This document shows, in pieces, positions 1-8,428 of a DNA stretch of 36,657 bases. The DNA is taken from contig JAPKDW010000011.1 of the NCBI GenBank assembly GCA_028822375.1, forward strand, positions 1-36,657. The letters are read 5' to 3'. Source of the stretch: Opitutaceae bacterium (GTDB taxonomy: Bacteria > Verrucomicrobiota > Verrucomicrobiia > Opitutales > Opitutaceae). Position 1 is the stretch's first letter, and each line of letters starts with the position of its first letter. Under the pieces are notes generated by a model. That model saw only the letters and a program-made list of their open reading frames with translations. It made no database searches and was not told the DNA's origin. Position numbers and translations under genes: made by a program.

Positions 1-316
1 CGCCGAGGAAAAACAGAATCGGTCCAAGTATCGGCAAACCATCGGCGAGAAAATCACGATAGATTATCGCCCAGGGAATCAAAAATAGCACTTCGATATC
101 GAAGAGAATAAAGAGCATCGCCGTCACGTAAAACTTGACGGAAAAACGGGTACTGGTCTTACCCTCCGACTTTACGCCACATTCGTAGGCGGAATTTTTG
201 ATACTGCCCTTAGATCCTCGTTGGCCAAAAATATGGCTAGCGACGAGAATAACTCCGGCTAGTCCGGCGGCGAATGCGATCTGAACAAGTACTGGCGCGA
301 AACTGGAAACGTCCAT
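1..316 (-). CDS. nuoA: NADH-quinone oxidoreductase subunit A, N-terminal part (runs off left edge)
   Basis: This is a small membrane subunit of respiratory complex I, which moves electrons from NADH to quinone and pumps protons across the inner membrane. About 105 residues are visible from an ATG at 314-316 and the C-terminal end lies outside the window. An N-terminal membrane helix (about residues 8-28) is followed by the soluble loop with the family signature SAYECG and then a second hydrophobic helix containing FYVTAMLFILFDIEVLF. Both are hallmarks of NuoA/NdhC. A GGGGAA stretch lies 5' of the start. nuoB would be expected just beyond the left edge. The family call is secure; whether the operon is complete cannot be seen. 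Confidence 0.93.
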   Translation of the reverse strand, partial: MDVSSFAPVLVQIAFAAGLAGVILVASHIFGQRGSKGSIKNSAYECGVKSEGKTSTRFSVKFYVTAMLFILFDIEVLFLIPWAIIYRDFLADGLPILGPILFFLG

Positions 317-461
317 GTCGTTAAAAGTTCCCCAAATTGCCTTTCGACTTCAAGGCAAATAAACGCTCCAAACACGGATTAATGTAGATTAATTTCAATA
401 CACTGTAAAACAGCCTGCATTGACCCCTCAAGCTCGCCCGAATACCTCAAGCTATTGATAC

Positions 462-494
462 AAAAAAAGGCGAACCTCAGAGAGGCTCGCCTTT
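462..494 (-). terminator. Intrinsic terminator of rpsA
   Basis: On the minus strand a 13-bp stem (482-494 pairing with 466-478, one G-U pair) with a 3-base loop is followed by an uninterrupted run of U. It lies about 27 bases past the rpsA stop codon, exactly where a rho-independent terminator is expected. Its right position also shields nuoA from rpsA transcription. Confidence 0.9.
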
Positions 495-520
495 GAAAGT
501 ATTGAATCGAAGACTACAGT

Positions 521-2179
521 CTACTTAGTCGCTTGGTCGAGAATGTCGCCCAAGTTCATAAGATCGCCGCCATCCTTCATCGTATCGTAAGTTTGAGTCT
601 CTGCTGCCAACTGCTCTTCATCGTAGTTAGCCGCCTTGATACTCAATCCAATTCGACGTTCTTCGCGATCGATCTTGATCACGCGAGCAGTCACTTCGTC
701 TTCCAAATTGACAACGTCTTTAATCTTATCGATACGCTCTTCGCTGATCTGGCTGATGTGAACCAAACCATCGATGTGATCCTGAAGCTCGACGAATGCG
801 CCGAACGACGTGATCTTCGAAACTACGCCAGTAACCACATCACCGATACGGAAACGACCATCGATATCCGACCATGGGTCGGTCGCGAGTTGCTTCATCC
901 CTAGAGAGATACGCTGGCTCGAAGTATCCACGTCGAGTACGAGCGCGTCGATCTCGTCGTTCTTCTTGAGCACTTCGCTCGGATGGTTGATTTTGCGAGT
1001 CCAAGACATATCTGACACGTGAACCATACCGTCGATGCCTTCTTCCAATTCGACGAATGCGCCGTAGGTCGTGATGTTGCGTACCTTGCCGTGAACATGA
1101 GCTCCGACTGGGTAATTGTGTACCACCATATCCCATGGATTTGGATCGAGTTGACGAATACCTAGAGAGATCTTCTCTTCGTCCTTTTGGATTCCGAGAA
1201 CAACCGCTTCAACGTCGTCGCCGACCTTAAGCAGCTCGCTTGGCTTGGTGATACGCTTGGTCCAAGACATTTCCGTCACGTGAACCAAACCTTCTACACC
1301 TTCTTCGATTTCGATGAATGCGCCATAAGGAACCAAGTTCACAACCTTGCCCGCCACGCGAGCTCCGACTGGGTACTTGTTTTCGATGCTTTCCCATGGA
1401 TTCGACTTGGTCTGCTTCAGGCCGAGGGAAACACGTTCCTTCTCGCGATTGATTTCGATGATCATTACATCGATCTCTTCGCCCTGCTTCAACATTTCGC
1501 TTGGGTGCGAAATACGTCCCCAGCTCATGTCCGTGATGTGGAGCAATCCATCCATACCGTCGAGGTCGATGAACGCGCCGAAATCGGTGATGTTCTTGAC
1601 AACGCCCTTGACGACGTCGCCTGGCTGGATCTTGTCGAGGAGATCGCGGCGCTTGGAAGCGCGTTGCTCTTCAATCAGCTCGCGACGCGACAGAACAATG
1701 TTCTTACGCTCCAAATTGATTTTGAGAACCTTGTAATCGTAGGTCTGGCCCACGTATTGATCCAGGTTCTTCGGAGGCTGAATGTCGATATGGGAAGCTG
1801 GCAAGAATGCATCTACTCCCATGGCAACGATCAAGCCGCCTTTGACTTTCGCTTTCACGCGGCCTTGAACGATCGAACCTTCTTCACACTTGGTGATGAT
1901 GTTCTCCCAATTCTTTTTCTGCTCGGCTCTGTCGAAAGATAGAACCGGATTACCGTCTCTGTCTTCAAGCTTCTCGAGATAGATCTCGATTTCTTCGCCA
2001 ATTTGCAGGTCTCCCAAATCCGAAAATTCGGATGCGGAGATAAGACCTTCAGATTTACCACCGATATCGACTACTACTTCGATTTGGCGGATTTCAGTTA
2101 CTGTGCCCTTGATGATCGAACCTTCTTTAAGTTTATCGAAGGTTGTCGTGGCCAGAAGTTCTTCCATTATAGAACTCAT
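521..2179 (-). CDS. rpsA: 30S ribosomal protein S1
   Basis: S1 binds mRNA on the 30S subunit and helps initiation on transcripts with weak Shine-Dalgarno sites, which fits the many weakly preceded starts in this window. The protein has six consecutive S1/OB-fold repeats. The last four (from about residue 190) share the pattern GxVxxIxxFGAFVELxxxxDGLVHISxxSW, and the first two are divergent, as in E. coli S1. A length of 552 residues is close to E. coli (557). I chose the ATG at 2177-2179; the frame stays open to a TTG at 2194, but the GGGAGAG ribosome-binding-like site abuts that TTG and is better placed for the ATG. ATG 2165-2167 is another possibility. A strong terminator follows. Confidence 0.97.
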   Translation of the reverse strand: MSSIMEELLATTTFDKLKEGSIIKGTVTEIRQIEVVVDIGGKSEGLISASEFSDLGDLQIGEEIEIYLEKLEDRDGNPVLSFDRAEQKKNWENIITKCEEGSIVQGRVKAKVKGGLIVAMGVDAFLPASHIDIQPPKNLDQYVGQTYDYKVLKINLERKNIVLSRRELIEEQRASKRRDLLDKIQPGDVVKGVVKNITDFGAFIDLDGMDGLLHITDMSWGRISHPSEMLKQGEEIDVMIIEINREKERVSLGLKQTKSNPWESIENKYPVGARVAGKVVNLVPYGAFIEIEEGVEGLVHVTEMSWTKRITKPSELLKVGDDVEAVVLGIQKDEEKISLGIRQLDPNPWDMVVHNYPVGAHVHGKVRNITTYGAFVELEEGIDGMVHVSDMSWTRKINHPSEVLKKNDEIDALVLDVDTSSQRISLGMKQLATDPWSDIDGRFRIGDVVTGVVSKITSFGAFVELQDHIDGLVHISQISEERIDKIKDVVNLEDEVTARVIKIDREERRIGLSIKAANYDEEQLAAETQTYDTMKDGGDLMNLGDILDQATK

Positions 2180-2419
2180 GATAGTAAATACCAACTCTCC
2201 CGAGAGCGCTTCCGAAACCTCCCAGCGTTTGGCTCGTATGCGTCGCCAGAAGCGACAGGTTTGAATTAATCGAGCTCGTCCGGAAGCATCGCGGCGGAAC
2301 GAGCGGTAGAATATGCCGCAAGGGTCAGGAAACGTGACCCAAAAGACATTAGGAGCAAGCGAAATCGACCCATCAAACTCAATTATCGAGCCGGTTTGAT
2401 TTCAGCCCACATTCTCCGA

Positions 2420-3304
2420 CTAATAGACGACTTTATTGAGCGGGTACTCAATGATCCCTTCAGCGCCCATTTCCTTAAGTTTCGGAATGATATCGCGGAC
2501 ATCCTTCTCGCTCAAGATCACCTCAACCGCCGACCAGCCTTCGTCGGTCAGTCGATTTACGGTGGGATTGCGAAGCGCAGGCAAGATCTCTAAAATTTCA
2601 TCCAATTTCGACTTGGGAGCATTCAACTTCAAACCGACCTTATCCGCCGCTTCCAACGCCGCTTCAAGCATCATCGCGATGTTCTCGATCTTCTGACGTT
2701 TGAACGGATTTTCCCAACTCTTCTTATTGGCGATCAACTTGGTGTTCGTTTTAAGCAGAGTATCAACGATGCGCAGGTTGTTCGCTCTCAGGGAATTGCC
2801 AGTTTCGGTCAAATCCACGATCGCGTCTACCATATCCGGTACCTTCACCTCGGTCGCGCCCCATGAAAATTCGACTTCCGCATCCACTCCTTTGTCAGCC
2901 AAAAACTTACGGGTCAGATTAACAACTTCCGTCGCTACACGCTTCCCTTGCAAATCCTCTACCGACTTAATGTCGGAGGCTTCAGGAACGGCCAGGACCC
3001 AATAAGATGGGCGATTCGAAGCGCGGCTATAAACGAGATCGCAGACCTCCACGACATCCGAACCGTTTTCCACGACCCAGTCGTAACCGCAAAGACCTGC
3101 ATCGAAGAATCCATGGTCCACATAGCGGCTGATTTCCTGGCTTCGGACAAAACGCCCATCCAGTTCCGAATCGTCAAAGCTCGGCTTATACGACCGAGAG
3201 CTTTTCCGGATATTCCAACCCGCTTTCGCAAAAAGGCGGATCGTCGCTTCTTCAAGGCTGCCCTTCGGCAGTCCAAACATAACGGTTTGCGATTCTTGTG
3301 ACAC
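2420..3304 (-). CDS. hisG: ATP phosphoribosyltransferase, long form
   Basis: This enzyme catalyses the first step of histidine synthesis, condensing ATP with PRPP. The start of the domain ([14 protein letters not shown]), the [12 protein letters not shown] segment and the phosphate-binding region [17 protein letters not shown] are typical of the HisG catalytic domain (about residues 1-210). The remaining C-terminal part, ending in [28 protein letters not shown], is the ACT-like HisG_C regulatory domain. The protein is therefore the self-sufficient long form, feedback-inhibited by histidine and not needing HisZ. I chose GTG at 3302-3304 (294 residues), because a TTG start at 3340 would add 12 residues unlike the family. 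No other his genes are adjacent. Confidence 0.95.
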   Translation of the reverse strand: MSQESQTVMFGLPKGSLEEATIRLFAKAGWNIRKSSRSYKPSFDDSELDGRFVRSQEISRYVDHGFFDAGLCGYDWVVENGSDVVEVCDLVYSRASNRPSYWVLAVPEASDIKSVEDLQGKRVATEVVNLTRKFLADKGVDAEVEFSWGATEVKVPDMVDAIVDLTETGNSLRANNLRIVDTLLKTNTKLIANKKSWENPFKRQKIENIAMMLEAALEAADKVGLKLNAPKSKLDEILEILPALRNPTVNRLTDEGWSAVEVILSEKDVRDIIPKLKEMGAEGIIEYPLNKVVY

Positions 3305-3372
3305 GCAACATCTGGAAATCCATGTGAGAAAAAGGCGCAAGCCTAATCGTGCACAGTTTTATGGTTCTTTTT

Positions 3373-3400
3373 ACATTTTTACATTTTACATTTTACATTC
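3373..3400. repeat. Short tandem repeat of ACATTTT
   Basis: Four head-to-tail copies of the 7-base unit ACATTTT lie in the 254-base spacer between the divergent hisG and response-regulator genes. The first copy has one extra T and the last is truncated to ACATTC. Read on the minus strand the units give GTAAAAT, so several contain TAAAAT, a passable -10 hexamer for hisG. Confidence 0.8.
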
Positions 3401-3558
3401 ACTTCTAGAATGGCTCTTCTTACTCACCGTTATCGTAAGCAATACACCTTAATCACCCAATAAGAACATCCTTCTTCCAATCTAGAGCAAAAAACGGTTA
3501 ACATAATATTTACAGCTCCTCCACTCATCAACCCGTTCCCTGAAACCCAAAAATTTAT

Positions 3559-4305
3559 ATGCCAACCAAACCCAAGCCACTGGTCTTGATCGTCGAGGAC
3601 GAAGCTGAACTCGCAAACGTTATCGCCGAACATCTCGAAGCTGCCGGAATGCAAACTCAGATTTGCAATCGTTGCGCCTTAGCGATGCGTTTTCTAAAGA
3701 ACAACTTTGCGAACATTATTTTACTAGACCTCACCCTCCCCGATCAAAACGGGTTCGCATTCATGGAGGATCTTAAACGCGAAGACATCAATATCCCCAC
3801 GATTTTCCTCACAGGAAACGATTCCGAAATTTCAAAGGTCAAGGGACTCGAACTTGGAGCTGACGACTACGTCACAAAACCTTTCAGCGCCCCGGAATTA
3901 GTCGCCCGGATTCATGCAGTCCTTCGTCGAGCAGAAGTCGCTGGCGATTTCAACGTAACCAAAAACGTGAAACTCACGGACTCCCCTTTCACCTTCAACA
4001 CGGCATTGGTAAACCCGACCACAATGGAAATTACGTTTACCGATGGAGAAGTCGTTACGATTGGCCGCAAAGAAATCGGCATCCTCGCTTATTTTCAACA
4101 CAACCCAAACACGATTATCACACGGAAAAATCTCATCCACTCGGTCTGGGGCATTCATGCGGATATTCGAAGCCGCTCGCTCGACCAGTACATCGTAAAG
4201 ATTCGCGACCTCTTCAAACGCAAGAGCGTACCGCTCGATAACCTTAAGACGATTCACGGTATCGGCTATCAATACGAACCCCTCAAAACGACCGAAACCA
4301 GTTAA
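3559..4305 (+). CDS. OmpR/PhoB-type response regulator
   Basis: This is a two-component transcription regulator of 248 residues. The N-terminal receiver domain (about 6-125) has the acidic pair E13-D14, the phospho-acceptor D57 in ILLDLTLPD, the switch T85 in FLTGND, and Y104 and K107 in DDYVTKPF, so it should be phosphorylatable. The C-terminal part (about 145-242) is a winged-helix DNA-binding domain ending in RDLFKRKSVPLDNLKTIHGI followed by GYQY, as in PhoB. The linker is longer than usual and contains a beta-rich stretch. No histidine kinase lies beside it, so its partner and regulon cannot be inferred. A hairpin terminator follows. Confidence 0.93.
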   Translation: MPTKPKPLVLIVEDEAELANVIAEHLEAAGMQTQICNRCALAMRFLKNNFANIILLDLTLPDQNGFAFMEDLKREDINIPTIFLTGNDSEISKVKGLELGADDYVTKPFSAPELVARIHAVLRRAEVAGDFNVTKNVKLTDSPFTFNTALVNPTTMEITFTDGEVVTIGRKEIGILAYFQHNPNTIITRKNLIHSVWGIHADIRSRSLDQYIVKIRDLFKRKSVPLDNLKTIHGIGYQYEPLKTTETS

Positions 4306-4343
4306 CTCGGCATTTCTCGAATAGAGAAAACAGCTATCTATTG

Positions 4344-4377
4344 AAAAGCCCTGTATTCACGTGAATACAGGGCTTTT
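4344..4377 (+). terminator. Perfect 34-bp palindrome, intrinsic terminator
   Basis: Two 17-base arms with no spacer form a perfect palindrome starting AAAAGCCCTG and ending in TTTT, 38 bases past the stop of the response regulator. The GC core with flanking A/T runs would act as a terminator in either direction, mainly for the plus-strand gene. Confidence 0.85.
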
Positions 4378-4706
4378 AAATATCTGAAGACCGGCACAAG
4401 CCGACTTTCGAGCTTAGATAGATTACAACCGATTACGATCTAACGATCTCAATCATCACTATGAAATCCAAATTCATCCTCATAACCTTCGGGCGCAACA
4501 GCGATACAGCGAAGTAAAGTCCAGGCGCCTGCAAAAATGGATAAAAGGTAAAGGGATATCAATAAAATCATCTAACCGAATGTACGGTAAACTCCCTCAT
4601 TTACCTAATAGGATGTCCATAAAATTGACCCGAAAGTCACAAAGTACATATTTTATTTACAAAAATCCATGCTCAGCCCTCCAACTGATTCGCAAAGCAA
4701 ACCAAT
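4378..4706. other. Intergenic spacer between converging genes
   Basis: About 330 AT-rich bases separate the terminator of the response regulator from the end of the minus-strand protease gene. I see no convincing gene, RNA or repeat. A short plus-strand frame of 82 codons at 4580-4828 lacks family resemblance and overlaps the protease gene. A small hairpin (4707-4722, CTACCG arms) coincides with the protease stop codon. Confidence 0.6.
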
Positions 4707-6191
4707 CTACCGCAACCGGTAGTAATTATCTGGATTGTAGAGGTAATAGAAATCAAATGGTTCCAAACGCGGCAGACCGACAAACGGCTTACCTTGTTGA
4801 TCGATCGCTTCCTCCAAAGCGCTCGTAGCGAAAATCATGCTTTGTCCAAATCGATCCGGATTCTTGTCCACCGACATTTCCCAAACCCGATCGACAACCT
4901 GGTCAATCCACTTCAATTCAGAAGCCCTATCCCCAAACTCGCGCCAATCGCCATCGGAGTTTTTCTCGTACATCAACGAAATGAACTCGTCCAATGTCAG
5001 GCCCATTTTCTTTGCGACCGGGCGAGCAACCCTGCGCCACCATTCTTCAGCCTCCTCCAAGAACTCGCGCTGCTGAGTTAGATTACCGCTAACGCCCCAA
5101 CTAATTTGGTGATGCAAGATGACCGCATTCGGATAGCAGTACGAGCGTTCAGCCAGCGTCGCGATACTCGCCGCCATACTGGCCGCATATGACTTAACAA
5201 CGACGTAAACAGGCGCCTTGCTGCCATGCATCGCCTTCATTATCTTGTAACCAGACATCACCGATCCTCCTGGAGACGAATCGATCACTAAGAAAATCGG
5301 ATAATCAGTGCTTTCATTATTATAGAAATTAATCCGCTCGCTCACGTAATCCGCAAGACCGCTCCAGATGGGACCATTCAAAGCCACTCGCCGATCACTT
5401 ACATGTAACACTCCGTCCACAAACGGCTCTTTCAGATACATCAAGTCGCGATCGGCATAAATCTGATCCCCCACCAAATCGCCCTTTTCCTTCAACATCA
5501 ATTTCGCCGTGAGCTCGGCCACGTCGATATCCAAGGTTGATCGCTTCAACTTCAATCGCGTATCCGCCAATCGCAATTCAGCCATCTCGGTCTCCATCTT
5601 TTTCAGAGCGATCGAGTTTTGAAGCTTGAGACGCTCTTCCTCATTTCGCATCTCCGACAATTCATCGTTCAACAGCTTTTTTGCCTTAAGCGTTTCGTAC
5701 GAAAACTCCTTATTTAAAGTGTCGATTTGAGCGCTCAACCGCTCGTTAGCCAATTTAAGCTCCAACAATTCGTCACCCAATCGCTCGCGAACCAGCGAAT
5801 TTTCAGCAGCCAACCGTTCCTTATCCTCCTTCAGACCAATCAGCTCTTCCTTAAATTGCTCTGAACGCAAAGCCAGCCTCGCTTGAATCATTTCCTTTTC
5901 TCCCTTGAGCCGCTTGAGCTCCTCTTTTCGCGCCTTCTCCTCTGGGTCCTCTTCATCTTCCTTATCGGCTAACTCCCCTTTGGCCTCTTCGCTCGCAGCT
6001 TCAGCTTCATCAGCGTCACCCTCGGCTTTCGTCTCATCTTCCGTGGCGCTTCCGGCATTGACCACCAATGGCGCCAATGCGTTCTCATCGCTTTGAGCGA
6101 TTCCCAAGCTTGTCGAAAACAAAGCAACTAAAGCAGTCAGTACGACCGTGAAATTAAGTGAAGAGCGATTTTTAATCATGGTGAAATTCAT
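4707..6191 (-). CDS. Exported coiled-coil ClpP-class serine protease
   Basis: The product (494 residues from the ATG at 6191; ATG 6179 would also do) has a signal peptide (hydrophobic core NFTVVLTALVALFSTSLG), then an acidic Glu/Asp/Ala linker (about 45-85), then a long charged heptad-rich coiled coil (about 85-235). Last comes a Clp/crotonase-fold peptidase domain (about 245-435). The domain has the oxyanion-type SSPGGSVMSG loop and a ClpP-like triad: Ser338 in SYAASMAAS, His361 in LHHQ and Asp415 in SDGDW, with spacing close to that of ClpP. It therefore looks catalytically competent but is periplasmic, unlike true ClpP. Its ATPase partner, if any, and its substrates are unknown. The frame continues 68 codons upstream toward hemF with another hydrophobic stretch, but that part is probably not translated. 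Confidence 0.85.
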   Translation of the reverse strand: MNFTMIKNRSSLNFTVVLTALVALFSTSLGIAQSDENALAPLVVNAGSATEDETKAEGDADEAEAASEEAKGELADKEDEEDPEEKARKEELKRLKGEKEMIQARLALRSEQFKEELIGLKEDKERLAAENSLVRERLGDELLELKLANERLSAQIDTLNKEFSYETLKAKKLLNDELSEMRNEEERLKLQNSIALKKMETEMAELRLADTRLKLKRSTLDIDVAELTAKLMLKEKGDLVGDQIYADRDLMYLKEPFVDGVLHVSDRRVALNGPIWSGLADYVSERINFYNNESTDYPIFLVIDSSPGGSVMSGYKIMKAMHGSKAPVYVVVKSYAASMAASIATLAERSYCYPNAVILHHQISWGVSGNLTQQREFLEEAEEWWRRVARPVAKKMGLTLDEFISLMYEKNSDGDWREFGDRASELKWIDQVVDRVWEMSVDKNPDRFGQSMIFATSALEEAIDQQGKPFVGLPRLEPFDFYYLYNPDNYYRLR

Positions 6192-6366
6192 CGATTCCAA
6201 AGCGGAAATAGAAACGGCAACAACTAAATAGATGCAAACGATGTAGACGAAACGCAAGCGCAAGCCACTACTCCCGAAGCCGCTATCCAACCGCTTCCAC
6301 GCTTTTTTACATTGAATTCCGACAAAATAACTAGATCTCGAGCGATTTCCCCTTAGGAATGAATCC

Positions 6367-7293
6367 GTGAGCCTGGAAACCCTGGAACTAGTCAAAACCT
6401 ATCTACTCGAACTTCAGAGCGATCTTTGCGCTCAACTCGAGTCAATCGAAGACCCCAACCACCGATTTATCGTGGACGCCTGGGACCGGCCCAGCGGAGG
6501 CGGGGGAGTCACCCGCGTGCTCGAAGGAGGCGAAACCTTCGACAAAGCCGGCGTCAATTTCTCCTACGTCACGGGAGACAACCTACCTCCATCCGCCACT
6601 GCAACACGCCCAGAATTGGCCGGACGGTCCTTTCATGCAACCGGTGTATCAATCGTCATCCATCCGAAAAACCCCTACGCCCCGACCTCTCACGCCAACG
6701 TTCGCTTCTTTTTCGCTCCAGCTAGAAATGCCGACGAATCTGATGTTTGGTGGTTCGGCGGCGGATTCGACCTCACCCCATACTACGGATTCCGAGAGGA
6801 CGCCATCGAATGGCACCAGACCGCCAAAGCTGCCTGCGACCCATTCGGAGCCCACCACTACCCGAAACTCAAAGAAACCTGCGATCGCTATTTCTACATC
6901 AAACATCGCTCCGAACCACGGGGTATTGGAGGACTCTTTTTCGACGACTTCGACGAAGGCGGTTTCGACAACGCATTCGCCTTCTTGCAAAGTATCGGCA
7001 ACCACTTCGGCAAAGCCTATCTTCCTATAGTCAAACGCCGCAAAGACATTGCGTACGGTGAACGCGAAATCGCCTTCCAACGCTACCGTCACGGCCGCTA
7101 CGTTGAATTTAATCTCGTATACGACCGAGGCACCTTATTCGGTCTCCAAAGCAACGGACGCACCGAATCCATTCTGATGTCCCTCCCGAGCGATGTGTCT
7201 TGGAAATATGATTACGCCCCTGAAAAAGGAACGCCCGAAGCTGAGCTTTACGAAACTTTCCTCGTACCACAGGACTGGGCCAACTTAAAGTAA
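6367..7293 (+). CDS. hemF: Oxygen-dependent coproporphyrinogen-III oxidase
   Basis: HemF uses O2 to convert coproporphyrinogen III into protoporphyrinogen IX in the cytoplasm. The 308 residues match the usual length and carry the family signatures [12 protein letters not shown], the metal/substrate region [28 protein letters not shown], the FFDDF stretch and the C-terminal [20 protein letters not shown]. It starts at a GTG preceded by AGGA at good spacing. It heads a three-gene haem cluster with hemE and hemG and is divergent from the protease gene. Gene order does not follow pathway order (HemE acts first). Confidence 0.97.
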   Translation: MSLETLELVKTYLLELQSDLCAQLESIEDPNHRFIVDAWDRPSGGGGVTRVLEGGETFDKAGVNFSYVTGDNLPPSATATRPELAGRSFHATGVSIVIHPKNPYAPTSHANVRFFFAPARNADESDVWWFGGGFDLTPYYGFREDAIEWHQTAKAACDPFGAHHYPKLKETCDRYFYIKHRSEPRGIGGLFFDDFDEGGFDNAFAFLQSIGNHFGKAYLPIVKRRKDIAYGEREIAFQRYRHGRYVEFNLVYDRGTLFGLQSNGRTESILMSLPSDVSWKYDYAPEKGTPEAELYETFLVPQDWANLK

Positions 7294-7373
7294 GAAGTAA
7301 AATTCCAGAACGAAGACGTTCAGATTTTCGTTTTTCCACTAACTCAATCGCCTACAGTCTAATTTCCGTATAA

Positions 7374-8402
7374 ATGAATTCCCGCGAACGCTTTCACGCT
7401 GCTCTTAATTGCCAGCCTCTCGATCGGCCACCCATCTGGGTCATGCGCCAAGCCGGCCGCTACCTCCCCGAGTACCGCGCCCTCAAGGAAAAATATTCCT
7501 TCCTCGAACTCGCCCAAACTCCAGAGCTCGCTCTCGAAGTAACGCTCCAACCCCTAAAGCGATTCGAACTCGATGCTGCCATTCTTTTTTCCGACATTCT
7601 AGTGATCCCCGAAGCCCTTGGGCAAGGATACCATTTTCGCGATCAAGGCGGAATCGGCATGAATTATCGTCTCGATACTCGAGAGCAAATCGACGCGCTT
7701 GATCCGACCGCTATCGAAGAGAAGCTCTCTTACGTCGCCCAAGCCCTCAAGCTCATCAGCGCCGAACTCGACGGATCAAAAGCGACCCTAGGGTTTGGCG
7801 GTTCCCCTTGGACGCTCGCCACCTACATGGTTGAAGGCGGCAGCTCGAAGAATTTCGAACGCGTCAAAGCGCTTTTCTACTCCGATCGCGCTTCGTTCAA
7901 CGCGCTGATGGAAAAACTTGTCGCAGCTCTGATCGACTACTTCCGAATGCAAGTTGCAGCGGGAGCGGAAGCCATCCAGATTTTCGACTCTTGGGGCGGA
8001 ATTATTTCGGGCGACGACTACTACGAAGCCTCCCTTCGCTGGATCGAACAAATTGTCGATGCCGTTCGCGACGAAGTCCCCATGATCATCTATGCGAAAG
8101 GAACTACCCCACATATCGCTCGCCAAGCAGCTACCCGTCCCAAGGCAATCGCAGTCGACTGGACGATTCCCATTCAAGAAGCTGCCAAGCAAATCCCTGC
8201 CAATATCGCAATTCAAGGAAATCTCGATCCGGTAATTCTCGACACAAACCCAGAGATTGTTTCCCAAAACGCCACCCGCATCCTCGACGCCATGAGCGAT
8301 CGGCCCGGCCATATATTCAACCTCGGCCACGGAATTCTTCCAACCGCACGTATTGAGAACATGGAGGCATTGGTAAATACCGTTACCAACTATCGTTCGT
8401 AA
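7374..8402 (+). CDS. hemE: Uroporphyrinogen decarboxylase
   Basis: HemE removes the four acetate carboxyls of uroporphyrinogen III to give coproporphyrinogen III, the substrate of HemF next door. The 342-residue protein has the diagnostic N-terminal PPIWVMRQAGRYLPEYR (active-site arginines), the FSDILVIPEALGQ segment with its essential aspartate, QIFDSWGG, IQGNLDP and the C-terminal FNLGHGILP. It begins at an ATG 80 bases after hemF and lies 26 bases before hemG, so the three are probably cotranscribed. Confidence 0.97.
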   Translation: MNSRERFHAALNCQPLDRPPIWVMRQAGRYLPEYRALKEKYSFLELAQTPELALEVTLQPLKRFELDAAILFSDILVIPEALGQGYHFRDQGGIGMNYRLDTREQIDALDPTAIEEKLSYVAQALKLISAELDGSKATLGFGGSPWTLATYMVEGGSSKNFERVKALFYSDRASFNALMEKLVAALIDYFRMQVAAGAEAIQIFDSWGGIISGDDYYEASLRWIEQIVDAVRDEVPMIIYAKGTTPHIARQAATRPKAIAVDWTIPIQEAAKQIPANIAIQGNLDPVILDTNPEIVSQNATRILDAMSDRPGHIFNLGHGILPTARIENMEALVNTVTNYRS

Positions 8403-8428
8403 TCGCTTCGAAAATCAAAGACTTCGAC

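Noticed and set aside
1187-1942. Plus-strand frame of 251 codons
   Set aside because: It lies entirely opposite rpsA, whose six S1 repeats are unmistakable; the long frame is a by-product of the repeated, codon-biased sequence.
6192-6395. N-terminal extension of the exported protease with a second hydrophobic stretch
   Set aside because: It would overlap hemF and its ribosome-binding site on the other strand, and the signal peptide starting at 6179-6191 is already a proper start.
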